The notes below the pieces were generated by a model that searched no databases, had not been told where the DNA came from, and worked only from the letters and a program-made list of their open reading frames with translations. 41,577 nucleotides of DNA from DAORHV01 sp964448405 (GTDB taxonomy: Bacteria > Patescibacteriota > Gracilibacteria > Peribacterales > Peribacteraceae), in assembly GCA_964448405.1 (NCBI GenBank), contig CAYUVW010000013.1:1-41577 (forward strand), given 5' to 3'. A program made the translations under genes and the position numbers. Each line of letters opens with the position of its first letter. The stretch's first letter is position 1. This document shows positions 15,374 to 22,785 of the stretch, piece by piece.

Positions 15374-16219
15374 GTGCCACTCAAGCACCATACAGAAACG
15401 GCGCTGATGCTCATTCTGGGCATCGTCATGGTCGCAACCGGCTTCGTTTGCGCACTGCTTCCTGCATTTCCGGCGGGCATTCTGTATTGGTGCATCGCGT
15501 TTGCGCTGACCGTTCTGTACCCGCTCGTTCTTGCATCGTTCTTTCGGGCCAACCGCGCCGATTACGAATTCCGCCTTCTGCACTGGGTCCCGGCCGGCAT
15601 GACAGTGCTGTGGTTGTTCCTGGAATTGCTGTCGTACCGTTTCGAAGTCGCCCATACCGCTCAGCTTGGGTTCTTTGCCTTGTGGTCGCTTCCGCTCGTT
15701 GCGCTTGGCATCGTTTTGTCGATTGTGTTCTCGGCACACGTCATTCGCCGCCGCAATGTCCGCATTTCGTTCCTTGCGCTGTTATTGGTTGGCTTTTCCG
15801 GCTTGGCATACGCGGCACAGGTGAATCATTGGAATGCACCGCTGCAAGCCGCACTCTTCCCGCAAGGTGGTATCAACAGCGTCGCCGCAACCGGCTACAA
15901 GAGCTTGGCCGGATTGTTCAATACCATGCGCTTCCCGGACGGGGGACAGTCCGTCAGCTCATCTTCATCGGAGGCAGTGTCTTCGGCTCCGTCCTCCATG
16001 ATTGCCGTCAATGCCACTTCGAGTCGCTCTTCGTCGGTTGCCATGGCTTCCGATGCAGCGACGACCGTTGCCGCTGCAGTGAATGGTAAGCCCCGTCGCC
16101 TTACGAAGACCGGCCCGGAAGAAACACTCGGACTCCTAATGGTGACGCTTTTGGCCGGGTATTGCATGGTCTTGCATGCTCGTGCTCGTAGCCGAGTAGG
16201 AGTAGAGTTCGCTGCATGA
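15374..16219 (+). CDS. Membrane protein with LPxTG-like C-terminal sorting signal
   Basis: A 281-residue protein (GTG start, VPLKHHTETALMLILG). The N-terminal half has five to six transmembrane helices and begins with ILGIVMVATGFVCALLPAFPAG, reminiscent of DUF456-type proteins. A serine-rich, low-complexity stretch (about residues 195-245) then leads to LTKTGPEETLG, a hydrophobic span and a basic end (HARARSR). That tripartite tail is the layout of a sortase sorting signal, with LTKTG for LPxTG. An ATG at 15341 is possible, but it coincides with a consensus -35 box. The stop overlaps the ATG of the C39-like peptidase (ATGA), so the two are translationally coupled. No sortase gene is in the window. 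Function unknown. Confidence 0.78.
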   Translation: MPLKHHTETALMLILGIVMVATGFVCALLPAFPAGILYWCIAFALTVLYPLVLASFFRANRADYEFRLLHWVPAGMTVLWLFLELLSYRFEVAHTAQLGFFALWSLPLVALGIVLSIVFSAHVIRRRNVRISFLALLLVGFSGLAYAAQVNHWNAPLQAALFPQGGINSVAATGYKSLAGLFNTMRFPDGGQSVSSSSSEAVSSAPSSMIAVNATSSRSSSVAMASDAATTVAAAVNGKPRRLTKTGPEETLGLLMVTLLAGYCMVLHARARSRVGVEFAA

Positions 16220-16992
16220 AACGAAACATCATTCTCGTTGCGGTGGCCGCAGTCGTCGTCATTGCCACCTGGAAAGGCATCGGCTCTGTTCAAGAACGCC
16301 TGGATCGTCAGGCACGTATTCGTGAGGCGGAAGAAGTGACCGTTCCCAAGGCTGAGCCACGTCCGTCATCTTCATCGTCATCGCAAGTGGCGGCTCAGCC
16401 GCCGGCATCGCAGCCGGCAGTGCCGGCGCAGACGCGCGACGAAGTGAATTGGGACGTGCCGTTCACACCTCAGGCGCCGTTTGCGAACTGGGACGCCGTG
16501 CACGGAGAGGCCTGCGAGGAAGCCAGTGCGTTCATGGTGTTGCGCTATTTCGCCGGCCAGAAGATTGCATCGCCGCAAGATGCCGAGGATGGCATCCTGC
16601 ATCTCATTGATGCGAGCGGACCAGCGGTGGATGAAACCGCACAGGAGATCGCCGATTTGATTGAATCAGAAAATCCTTCGTTGCATGCCGACATTCTGAA
16701 GGACCCGACCGAAGCTTCCATGAAGGCGGCGTTGGCCGAAGGTAAGTTGATTATCGTTCCTGCCGCCGGCCGCCAGCTCGGTAATCCGTTCTTCCAAACT
16801 CCCGGTCCGCCGTATCACATGCTTGTGTTGCGCGGCTACACCAAGGACGGCCATGTTATTACGAATGATCCGGGCACCAAGCGCGGCGAGAACTTCGCCT
16901 ACACCTGGACCACGCTCATCAATGCCATCCATGATTGGAATGGGGGAGATGTGGAGAATGGAGCGAAGGTGGTGATTGTGATTGGGGAGTAG
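16216..16992 (+). CDS. Exported C39-like cysteine peptidase
   Basis: A 258-residue protein: an N-terminal membrane anchor or signal (residues 4-18), a Ser/Pro/Ala-rich linker (45-75), then a papain-like C39_2 domain. The catalytic triad is readable: C100 in GEACEEASAFMVLRYF, H201 in PPYHMLVLRGY and D218 in ITNDPG. The stretch VPFTPQAPFANWD is typical of this family. Such domains cleave peptides, for example double-glycine leaders, or cell-surface proteins. Here the enzyme would face the outside. It overlaps the upstream LTKTG protein gene by 4 nt, which suggests joint work at the cell surface. Followed by palindromic element C. Confidence 0.88.
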   Translation: MKRNIILVAVAAVVVIATWKGIGSVQERLDRQARIREAEEVTVPKAEPRPSSSSSSQVAAQPPASQPAVPAQTRDEVNWDVPFTPQAPFANWDAVHGEACEEASAFMVLRYFAGQKIASPQDAEDGILHLIDASGPAVDETAQEIADLIESENPSLHADILKDPTEASMKAALAEGKLIIVPAAGRQLGNPFFQTPGPPYHMLVLRGYTKDGHVITNDPGTKRGENFAYTWTTLINAIHDWNGGDVENGAKVVIVIGE

Positions 16993-16997
16993 CGAAC

Positions 16998-17076
16998 GGG
17001 ATTCCAAAGAAACCAAGGGAACCAAGGATTTCAACGAACCCCTGCAATCTTTGGACTCTTTGGTTTCCTTGGAATC
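16998..17076. repeat. Palindromic intergenic element, copy C
   Basis: Two 31-nt arms (17000-17030 and 17046-17076) with 25 of 31 positions complementary and several of the rest G-U, around a 15-nt loop. The left arm begins GATTCCAAAGAAACC and the right arm ends TTTCCTTGGAATC. It begins 5 nt after the peptidase stop and ends about 55 nt before eno. It shares a 19-nt exact match (GGGATTCCAAAGAAACCAA) with the copy embedded in tgt. Confidence 0.85.
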
Positions 17077-17132
17077 ACTCCGATGGCTCTTGCCTTCCGT
17101 TGCCTCCGACCATGCTGTAGCATCTCGCCACT

Positions 17133-18404
17133 ATGATCACCATCACCTCTCTTCACGCGCGCCAGATTTTGGACTCGCGTGGCAACCCCACCCTCGAAGC
17201 GGACTGCACGCTCTCCGACGGTTCATTCGGTCGTGCAGCAGTTCCGTCCGGTGCATCCACCGGCACGCACGAAGCGCTCGAGATGCGCGACGGCGATAAA
17301 TCCAAGTATCTCGGCAAGTCGGTCGAAAAGGCCGTTGCCAACGTGAACGGTCCCATTGCCAAGGCACTCGCCGGCAAGCCGGTCGCCGACCAGAAGACCG
17401 TCGATCAGATCATGCTCGATCTGGACGGCACACCCAACAAGTCCAAGCTTGGCGCCAATGCCATTCTCGGCGCTTCCATGGCCGTGGCCAAGGCCCGCGC
17501 CGCTTCCGAGAAGCAATCGCTCTGGAAGTCGCTGGCACAGCAGTTCGGTACCAAGGACGCCACCCTGCTTCCGACTCCAATGATGAACGTCATCAACGGC
17601 GGAGCCCATGCCGACTCCGGCTTAAGCTTCCAGGAATGCATGATCGTCCCGACCGACTTCAAGACGTTCTCCGACGCTCTCCGTGCGGGAGCCGAGGTGT
17701 TCCACGCACTCAAGAAGATTTTGAAGGACAAAGGCCACGTCACCGCCGTCGGCGATGAAGGCGGCTTCGCCCCTCACGTGAAGGACAGCGACGAGGCGCT
17801 CGGCGTCCTCATGGAGGCCATCGAGAAGGCCGGTTACAAAGGCAAGATCCAGCTGGCGCTCGACTGTGCGGCCAACGAGTTCTACAAGGACGGCAAGTAC
17901 ACCGTGGACGGCAAGACGTACACCTCGGCCGAACTGGTCGAGTTCTACGGCAAACTCATTGCCAAGTACCCCATCGTCAGCATTGAAGACGGTTTCGCCG
18001 AGGATGACTGGGAGGGCTTCGGCATGATGAACGCCAAGTTCGGTTCCAAGCTCCAGCTCGTCGGCGACGACTTGTTCGTCACCAACACCGAGCGCGTGAA
18101 GAAGGGTATCGAAAAGAAGGTCGCCAACTCCGTACTCATTAAGCTCAACCAAATCGGCAGCGTGTCCGAGACCGTGGCGACGATTCAAATGTGCCAGGCC
18201 GCCGGATGGACTGCCGTCGCCAGCCACCGCAGCGGCGAGACCGAGGACGCGTTCATCGCCGACCTCGCCGTGGGTCTGCGCACCGGACAGATCAAGACCG
18301 GTTCGTTGTCCCGCACCGACCGCGTGGCCAAGTACAACCAGCTCTTGCGCATCGAAGAGGAGCTCGGTTCCAAGGCCAAGTACGTCTCTCCGTTCAAGAA
18401 ATAA
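17133..18404 (+). CDS. eno: Enolase
   Basis: Interconverts 2-phosphoglycerate and phosphoenolpyruvate in lower glycolysis. The 423-residue protein is full length: MITITSLHARQILDSRGNPTLE at the N-terminus, SGASTGTHEA loop, GDEGGFAP, metal and substrate region SIEDGFAEDDWEGF, LVGDDLFVTNTERVKKGI with the catalytic-lysine context SVLIKLNQIGSVSET, and the signature SHRSGETEDAFIADLAVGL. No other glycolytic gene is adjacent, in keeping with a scattered arrangement. TGTAGCAT (17116-17123) ends 9 nt before the ATG, suggesting a short or absent leader. Codon use is strongly biased to C/G-ending codons, as for a highly expressed gene. Followed by a GNRA hairpin and an intrinsic terminator. Confidence 0.98.
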   Translation: MITITSLHARQILDSRGNPTLEADCTLSDGSFGRAAVPSGASTGTHEALEMRDGDKSKYLGKSVEKAVANVNGPIAKALAGKPVADQKTVDQIMLDLDGTPNKSKLGANAILGASMAVAKARAASEKQSLWKSLAQQFGTKDATLLPTPMMNVINGGAHADSGLSFQECMIVPTDFKTFSDALRAGAEVFHALKKILKDKGHVTAVGDEGGFAPHVKDSDEALGVLMEAIEKAGYKGKIQLALDCAANEFYKDGKYTVDGKTYTSAELVEFYGKLIAKYPIVSIEDGFAEDDWEGFGMMNAKFGSKLQLVGDDLFVTNTERVKKGIEKKVANSVLIKLNQIGSVSETVATIQMCQAAGWTAVASHRSGETEDAFIADLAVGLRTGQIKTGSLSRTDRVAKYNQLLRIEEELGSKAKYVSPFKK

Positions 18405-18423
18405 CTTGAAAACAAGCCGTTTG

Positions 18424-18451
18424 GTAGGGGTCGCCGCAAGGTGATTCCTAC
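18424..18451 (+). other. 12-bp hairpin with GCAA tetraloop after eno
   Basis: GTAGGGGTCGCC, loop GCAA, GGTGATTCCTAC: all 12 pairs form in RNA if three G-U wobbles are allowed, and only on the plus strand. The GNRA loop and wobble pattern suggest an RNA element in the eno 3' UTR (stability, processing). A similar hairpin with the same loop occurs at 38407. Confidence 0.6.
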
Positions 18452-18468
18452 TTCGGCGTGCTCCCAAT

Positions 18469-18493
18469 CCGCTTATTCTGAAGCGGTTTCTTT
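18469..18493 (+). terminator. Intrinsic terminator of eno
   Basis: CCGCTT, 6-nt loop, AAGCGG, followed by TTTCTTT. It lies 65 nt after the enolase stop, beyond the GNRA hairpin. Confidence 0.7.
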
Positions 18494-18547
18494 GGAGTGA
18501 TGCGGTTTCGCAGTACCTAGGGGGTGCTCGCTTGACCAATTTCCATA

Positions 18548-20023
18548 ATGATGTGGCATCTTTTTATGAAGCCCACCAACCCCTTCGAAGTCTGCACGCC
18601 GGAAATGCTGCCGCTGGTGCAGGAGTACGGCGGCAAGTTCGGCCCCCTGGAAGCATTGCGCATGCGCCAGGAGTTTCGCGATCACGTGCTCGATACGGTG
18701 TATTTGCGCAATGGACAGTCGTACGTGGGCAACGGGTCCATCACCCATCCCATCGTCCGTGCGTCCCATCCCATCGATATCCGCGATATGGTGGGTGTGC
18801 TTGAAACGCTGATTGCCTCAAAGGACGCAGATCCCGCCGAAGTGAACCGCTTGGCCGAAAAGATCCGTCTGCAGGCCGCCGAGACAGACGTCGTCGATTT
18901 TGCCAATCGTTCGGCCGAGCAAGGCCAGTACAGTCCGCAGGATGTCATCATTGGCGTGCAACAGCTCATAAAAGGAGTGCGCGCCACGATTCTGGCACAC
19001 CCCAACCGTCCCGCCGGCGAGGAGGAGTACGTCATCTCCTGGTTCCGTGAGGGCAAGGACCGCTCCGGCGACCCGATGGCCAGTGGTACCGAAATCTTCT
19101 CGGCCACGTTCGACAAGCACGGTAGGCAGCAGGACATCTTGGGTGACACGTATCGTGGTCCCCAGCGCAAACCGACGCCGGATGACCCGTACGAAGGCCC
19201 TTCGCAGGCAAACATGATGCCGACGACGCTCATTGAGTTGTACGAGCGCGTCCGCCGCACGGATCTCATGCGCAGTGACCGCGCGTACGTCATGGAAGCC
19301 GTGGGCGATGAGAACGACGTTTCCCGCCCGCCCATCGTCTGCCAGCTTCGCGACTTCAAGTCCCGTTCGCTGGCTAGCTGGCGCTTCGACCCGAAAGAGA
19401 ACACCTTCCAATTGCCGAAGTTGGTGTTTGGTATTACTCCCGAAGAAGGTATGCGCCTAACCGTGCAGCATTCGCCGGACGGCTTTGGTTCGGATCGCAA
19501 GACGCCGCTGCCCGTTTTGGACAGACCATGGGCATTTTTACGGACGCAGCACCAGGGCGAAACACCTCTTACACTAGATACCACTGGGATGAAGGCATAT
19601 CTGGGAGGATTCTTTTTCGGTAGTGGCATGGCGAGCATGGCGCATTCCCAGGAACGCATGGCCGCTGTCGCGAAAGTTACTGTTTTTGAAAATCGCGTGA
19701 GCTACCATGTGCCAAGTCGCAGGGACGACCCGACTGACTTCAACCTAGGCACATATGATTTTTCTCGTCGACTGCTTGCGGAAATGGATGATGAACCAGT
19801 CAGGGATGCAGATGGCGGTATTTCAAAACTGCGAGAGATCCGTGAATTGATATATTGGTATTCAAGGAATACGAATACATACATAGCGAGTGTCGACGAT
19901 TTGCTGGATCGCACACGTGGAAAGATGTTCGACATCATCCTGCGGTCCGACGGTTACACGGCCACACTTACACCTGCACCCGGGCAAGCCACTCGCGCCT
20001 TGGTCAAGCAGAGGCGCGTTTAG
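18548..20023 (+). CDS. Hypothetical protein, about 490 aa
   Basis: I do not recognise a family. The protein is soluble, without signal or transmembrane helix, rich in Asp, Arg and Pro, and includes a glycine-rich stretch (AYLGGFFFGSGMASMAHSQE) about two thirds along. Starts at 18548 or 18566 are possible; the second gives MKPTNPFEVCTPEML and may be the true start. The last quarter (from about 19560) is more AT-rich and uses rarer codons (ATA, AGG, AGT) than the first part, as if that part had a different history. It sits between the eno terminator and a methyltransferase gene with its own -10 box, so it is probably monocistronic. Confidence 0.8.
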   Translation: MMWHLFMKPTNPFEVCTPEMLPLVQEYGGKFGPLEALRMRQEFRDHVLDTVYLRNGQSYVGNGSITHPIVRASHPIDIRDMVGVLETLIASKDADPAEVNRLAEKIRLQAAETDVVDFANRSAEQGQYSPQDVIIGVQQLIKGVRATILAHPNRPAGEEEYVISWFREGKDRSGDPMASGTEIFSATFDKHGRQQDILGDTYRGPQRKPTPDDPYEGPSQANMMPTTLIELYERVRRTDLMRSDRAYVMEAVGDENDVSRPPIVCQLRDFKSRSLASWRFDPKENTFQLPKLVFGITPEEGMRLTVQHSPDGFGSDRKTPLPVLDRPWAFLRTQHQGETPLTLDTTGMKAYLGGFFFGSGMASMAHSQERMAAVAKVTVFENRVSYHVPSRRDDPTDFNLGTYDFSRRLLAEMDDEPVRDADGGISKLREIRELIYWYSRNTNTYIASVDDLLDRTRGKMFDIILRSDGYTATLTPAPGQATRALVKQRRV

Positions 20024-20067
20024 TGAGCACTCGTCGCGGACCGGACTTTTCGCTATAACTAAGGGCA

Positions 20068-20616
20068 ATGCTCGAGATTGTACTTCTCATGGCTGCCTTG
20101 TTGCTCACCCCGAAGGGGATTTGGCTTCCGGTCGTGTGCATTACGGCCATTCTTCTCTGTATTCCCGGTGCGTACGCCACATGGTTCGGCGCGCCGTTTT
20201 TGCCCACGTCGCATCCCATCCTGGCCCGTATGATCAATATGGCCCGGCTGAAGAAAGGAGAAATCGCCTACGATTTAGGCTGCGGCGACGGGCGCGTCTT
20301 GCTGGCCGCCTCCACCACGGGTGCCAAGGTGACGGGTTATGAATTATCGATTCTCATGTACGTCTACTGCAAACTCCGGTGCTTGTTCCAGCGCGACATT
20401 CGGGTGAAGCTCGGGAATTTTTGGACCAAGGACTTCCGCGATGCCGACGTCATTTTCTGTTATTTGCTCACGGATACCATGAAGACCTTTAAGGCCAAGA
20501 TCTGGCCGCAGCTGAAGCCCGGCTGTCGCGTGGTGTCGCATGCGTTCCGTATGCAGGGGATTGAGCCGGATGAAGTGGCGGAGAAAGTCGTGGTCTACGT
20601 GAAAAAAGCCGCCTAA
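20068..20616 (+). CDS. Membrane-anchored methyltransferase, FAM173/ATPSCKMT-like
   Basis: A 182-residue class I SAM methyltransferase with a hydrophobic N-terminal hairpin (residues 3-38) and the block WFGAPFLPTSHPILARMINMA just before motif I, AYDLGCGDGRVLLAAS (67-82). GYELSILMYVYCKLR then matches the G-E-L-N-P position, and VIFCYLLTDTMKTFKAKIWPQLKPGCRVVSHAF follows. This order (membrane anchor, PF-PT block, D-GCGDGR, YEL) is characteristic of FAM173-type lysine methyltransferases, such as the mitochondrial ATP synthase c-subunit enzyme and archaeal aKMT. A membrane-protein lysine target is a reasonable guess. TATAAC at 20054-20059 ends 8 nt before the ATG, so a leaderless mRNA is likely. 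Confidence 0.82.
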   Translation: MLEIVLLMAALLLTPKGIWLPVVCITAILLCIPGAYATWFGAPFLPTSHPILARMINMARLKKGEIAYDLGCGDGRVLLAASTTGAKVTGYELSILMYVYCKLRCLFQRDIRVKLGNFWTKDFRDADVIFCYLLTDTMKTFKAKIWPQLKPGCRVVSHAFRMQGIEPDEVAEKVVVYVKKAA

Positions 20617-20620
20617 CTGC

Positions 20621-20626
20621 TACACT
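20621..20626 (+). promoter_or_regulatory. -10 hexamer of the 65-aa gene
   Basis: TACACT ends 6 nt before the ATG at 20633 and overlaps the end of the upstream methyltransferase gene's 3' flank. No clear -35 box. Confidence 0.45.
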
Positions 20627-20632
20627 CTTCGT

Positions 20633-20830
20633 ATGGAACTCCCCAAACGCACGACCAAAGAACTGGAAGAGGCACTCGCTGAGCTGACTGCAGCCGGTGC
20701 ATTGGTGTTGCCGCGCAAGTCCACGGTGGAAGCGGCCGGAATGGGTAAGGTGTGGTCGGGCAAGAAGGCCGACGGAACGCTGTGGACGCTCACCAAGAAG
20801 AGTCCGGAGAGCTTTGTGTGCACGTGCTAA
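20633..20830 (+). CDS. Small hypothetical protein, 65 aa
   Basis: A small basic soluble protein beginning MELPKRTTKELEEALAELTAAG and ending in SFVCTC. The N-terminal half is a likely amphipathic helix; the rest, with KVWSGKKADGTLWTLTKK, looks like a short beta hairpin. No family recognised. It starts 17 nt after the methyltransferase and has a TACACT box 6 nt before its ATG, matching the leaderless starts around it. This supports it as a real gene despite its size. Confidence 0.6.
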   Translation: MELPKRTTKELEEALAELTAAGALVLPRKSTVEAAGMGKVWSGKKADGTLWTLTKKSPESFVCTC

Positions 20831-20882
20831 GGGGAAGTGGCAGTGTTTGGAAATCACACAGTGATCCACTAGAGTAGCCGTA

Positions 20883-20902
20883 ATCGGGGTGGAGCTTAGT
20901 TG
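20883..20902 (+). repeat. Partial copy of the tRNA-Pro 5' end
   Basis: Twenty nucleotides (ATCGGGGTGGAGCTTAGTTG) match the -2 to +18 region of tRNA-Pro at 20975-20994 with one mismatch, 92 bp upstream on the same strand. The remaining cloverleaf is absent. A TAGAGT hexamer ends 9 nt before it, mirroring CACAAT before the true tRNA. The 20831-21226 interval otherwise holds only the tRNA and the promoter of the DHH gene. Confidence 0.7.
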
Positions 20903-20976
20903 CCTAGACCTGCGCAGCAGGGCGTTTACGAAGGCCGCCTGGCGCTTTCCGAGAGAATCAAGCACAATCAAAACAT

Positions 20977-21052
20977 CGGGGTGTAGCTTAGTTGGTAAAG
21001 CGCCAGGCTGGGGGTCTGGAGACCCAGGGTTCGAGTCCCTGCACCCCGACCA
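20977..21052 (+). tRNA. tRNA-Pro (anticodon GGG)
   Basis: A 76-nt cloverleaf. Acceptor CGGGGTG pairs with CACCCCG. D arm GCTTAGTTGGTAAAGC. Anticodon stem CCAGG/TCTGG with loop CTGGGGG (anticodon GGG). T arm CAGGG-TTCGAGT-CCCTG. Discriminator A and an encoded CCA. It decodes CCC/CCU. CACAAT 8 nt upstream is a likely -10 box. Confidence 0.96.
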
Positions 21053-21161
21053 GTACAACAGATTCAAAGGACTTCCGGGCGGAGGCCTGTTCTCGGAAAA
21101 GCCAAAGTTCACTGGCGCTGCAAGCCGCTTCTGCCTATACTTCCCCCTTCTTTTCCAATTC

Positions 21162-21215
21162 TTGACAATAATCACTATTGATTTCTAAATAGTATTATGT
21201 CATAATAATACGAAC
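21162..21215 (+). promoter_or_regulatory. Promoter and dyad upstream of the DHH gene
   Basis: TTGACA (21162-21167) followed after 17-18 nt by CTAAAT/TAAATA. Just downstream is the perfect dyad TATTATG-T-CATAATA (21193-21207), followed by a further AT-rich hexamer TAATAC. The dyad between the -10 region and ATG could be an operator. The 14-mer TTGACAATAATCAC also occurs on the minus strand near 4925-4938, upstream of the coupled membrane-protein/HExxH pair. Confidence 0.55.
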
Positions 21216-21226
21216 CATTTGTCTAC

Positions 21227-22555
21227 ATGCCTCTGACACCCGCCTCCATCGCAGACGCTCGCAAAGCGATCGACAGCCACAGCCGGCTGCTGATCGTCCC
21301 GCATGCCAACGTGGACCCCGACGGGCTCAGCAGTGCGCTGGCCTGTTACTCGGTGTTCAAAGCACTCGGCAAGGATTGCACCGTTATCTGTCCGGATACG
21401 CCGCCCGAGGCGCTGAAGTTCCTGCCCGGCTTCGAGAACTTGGTCACCAAGGTCAGCGGCGAGCAGGAGTTCATCATCACGTTGGATTGCAGCGACGGCG
21501 TGGAAGTCGACAAACTGCGCTACACCGTGGAAGACAACAAGGTGAACATCATCGTGGTGCCCAAGAAGGGGAAGATCAAAAAGCAGTCCGTCATTTTGTC
21601 CGAAGGGGGAGCGAATTACGATTTGATCGTTGTTGTGGATACCGCCGAGTTGAGTCTGCTCGGCTCTATTTATACGGACAACGTCGACCTGTTCTCCGAG
21701 GTGCCCATCTTGAACATCGACCACCACGTCAGTAACACCCAATTCGGTCAGTTGCACCTTATCGACCCGACCGCCGCCAGCGCCACCGAGGTGCTGTACT
21801 CGTGGTTCGTCTCCGATGAGAAGTGGAAGTCGTTCCTCACGCCGGACGTTGCCACATTGTTGCTCACCGGACTCATTACCGATACGCGCAGCTTCCAGAA
21901 CCCGAACACCACGCCCAAGTCGTTGGAAGTCGCCGCCAACTTGCTCGACTTCGGCGCCCGCCAGCAGGAAATCATCAAGCATATCTACAAGACCAAGCCG
22001 CTCTCCACCCTCAAAATTTGGGGTCGTGCGCTGAACGGTATTCAAATGGATCCATCCGCACGTATCGTCTGGTCGTCCATCAGTCTGCAAGACTTGCAGG
22101 AGATGGGTGCCAGCGCCAAAGAGACTGCGGGAATCTTGGATGAACTCATCTCCACTATTCCCGATGCCGATGTTCACGTGCTGTTCACCGAGACCGAGGC
22201 CGGCCTCATGAAGGCCAGCGTGCGCTCGTCGCCGTCCGTCGATGTGAACGTTGCTGCCGGCAGATTGTTCGGCGGAGGCGGTCATGCGCGTGCATCCGGA
22301 TTCAAGGTAAAGGGGTATTCAAACTTCCAACTTGCGGTGTTGGAGAGCGTGCAAAAACTGAAGGACGAAGTGAAGCGCCAGCTAGATGCAGGCAACGCCA
22401 CACTGCCGCCCGAAGCCGGTCCGACACCCATACAACGAGCTGCAGTCGTAGAGGCGGCAAAGTCCGCCCCGGTCGATGTGCTGCAGGGCGTGAGCGCGAA
22501 TGGCGCAAAACAGGGTGGGGGAGTGGATGTGGTGAAAGAATTGGGAAATCAGTAA
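21227..22555 (+). CDS. DHH-family phosphoesterase (NrnA/RecJ-like)
   Basis: A 442-residue DHH/DHHA1 phosphoesterase of the type that degrades oligoribonucleotides, pAp or cyclic dinucleotides. Metal motifs: HANVDPDG (D30, D32) in place of the usual N-x-D-x-D-S, the central VVVDTAE and the DHH triad D165-H166-H167 in ILNIDHHVSN, then the substrate-binding DHHA1 motif GGGGHARASGF near residues 349-359. The typical insertion of cell-surface or CBS domains is absent. The last ~60 residues are an Ala/Pro/Val-rich extension of unknown use. In reduced genomes one such protein often covers NrnA (nanoRNase) duties. It has its own AT-rich promoter with a possible operator and is followed by a large inverted repeat before infB. 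Confidence 0.9.
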   Translation: MPLTPASIADARKAIDSHSRLLIVPHANVDPDGLSSALACYSVFKALGKDCTVICPDTPPEALKFLPGFENLVTKVSGEQEFIITLDCSDGVEVDKLRYTVEDNKVNIIVVPKKGKIKKQSVILSEGGANYDLIVVVDTAELSLLGSIYTDNVDLFSEVPILNIDHHVSNTQFGQLHLIDPTAASATEVLYSWFVSDEKWKSFLTPDVATLLLTGLITDTRSFQNPNTTPKSLEVAANLLDFGARQQEIIKHIYKTKPLSTLKIWGRALNGIQMDPSARIVWSSISLQDLQEMGASAKETAGILDELISTIPDADVHVLFTETEAGLMKASVRSSPSVDVNVAAGRLFGGGGHARASGFKVKGYSNFQLAVLESVQKLKDEVKRQLDAGNATLPPEAGPTPIQRAAVVEAAKSAPVDVLQGVSANGAKQGGGVDVVKELGNQ

Positions 22556-22556
22556 G

Positions 22557-22680
22557 AAGCCTTTGAAAAATGCCGCCTGCTTTGTCGGCTTCATTGAAAT
22601 TCCACGCAGCGTATTTCGAATACGCTTTGCGAAATTTCAATTCGCCTTCTCGCATGCGTCGATTTTTGAAAGGTTTCTTT
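22557..22680. repeat. Nested inverted repeats between the DHH gene and infB
   Basis: Inner element 22593-22641: ATTGAAATT and AATTTCAAT enclose AGCGTATT-TCG-AATACGCT, with CGC/GCG pairing between them, about 20 bp in all. Outer arms GAAGCCTTTGAAAAA and TTTTTGAAAGGTTTC (13 of 15 paired) surround it. The whole could fold into one long hairpin at the end of the DHH transcript. The words differ from the GATTCC family. The rest of the gap up to infB shows only a TTACGCT hexamer. Confidence 0.7.
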
Positions 22681-22785
22681 TCTCGAATCCGGGGTCAGTT
22701 ATTTTGTGAGAAACAGCATCTTGAGCACGGTTATTCTTGGTAATGCAGCACGCCTGTGTTACGCTGAGCGCGACATTTGAAGTCC

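Noticed and set aside
21200..22285. Minus-strand open frame of 361 codons opposite the DHH gene
   Set aside because: The plus strand has all DHH/DHHA1 motifs. The antisense frame is a by-product of codon bias.
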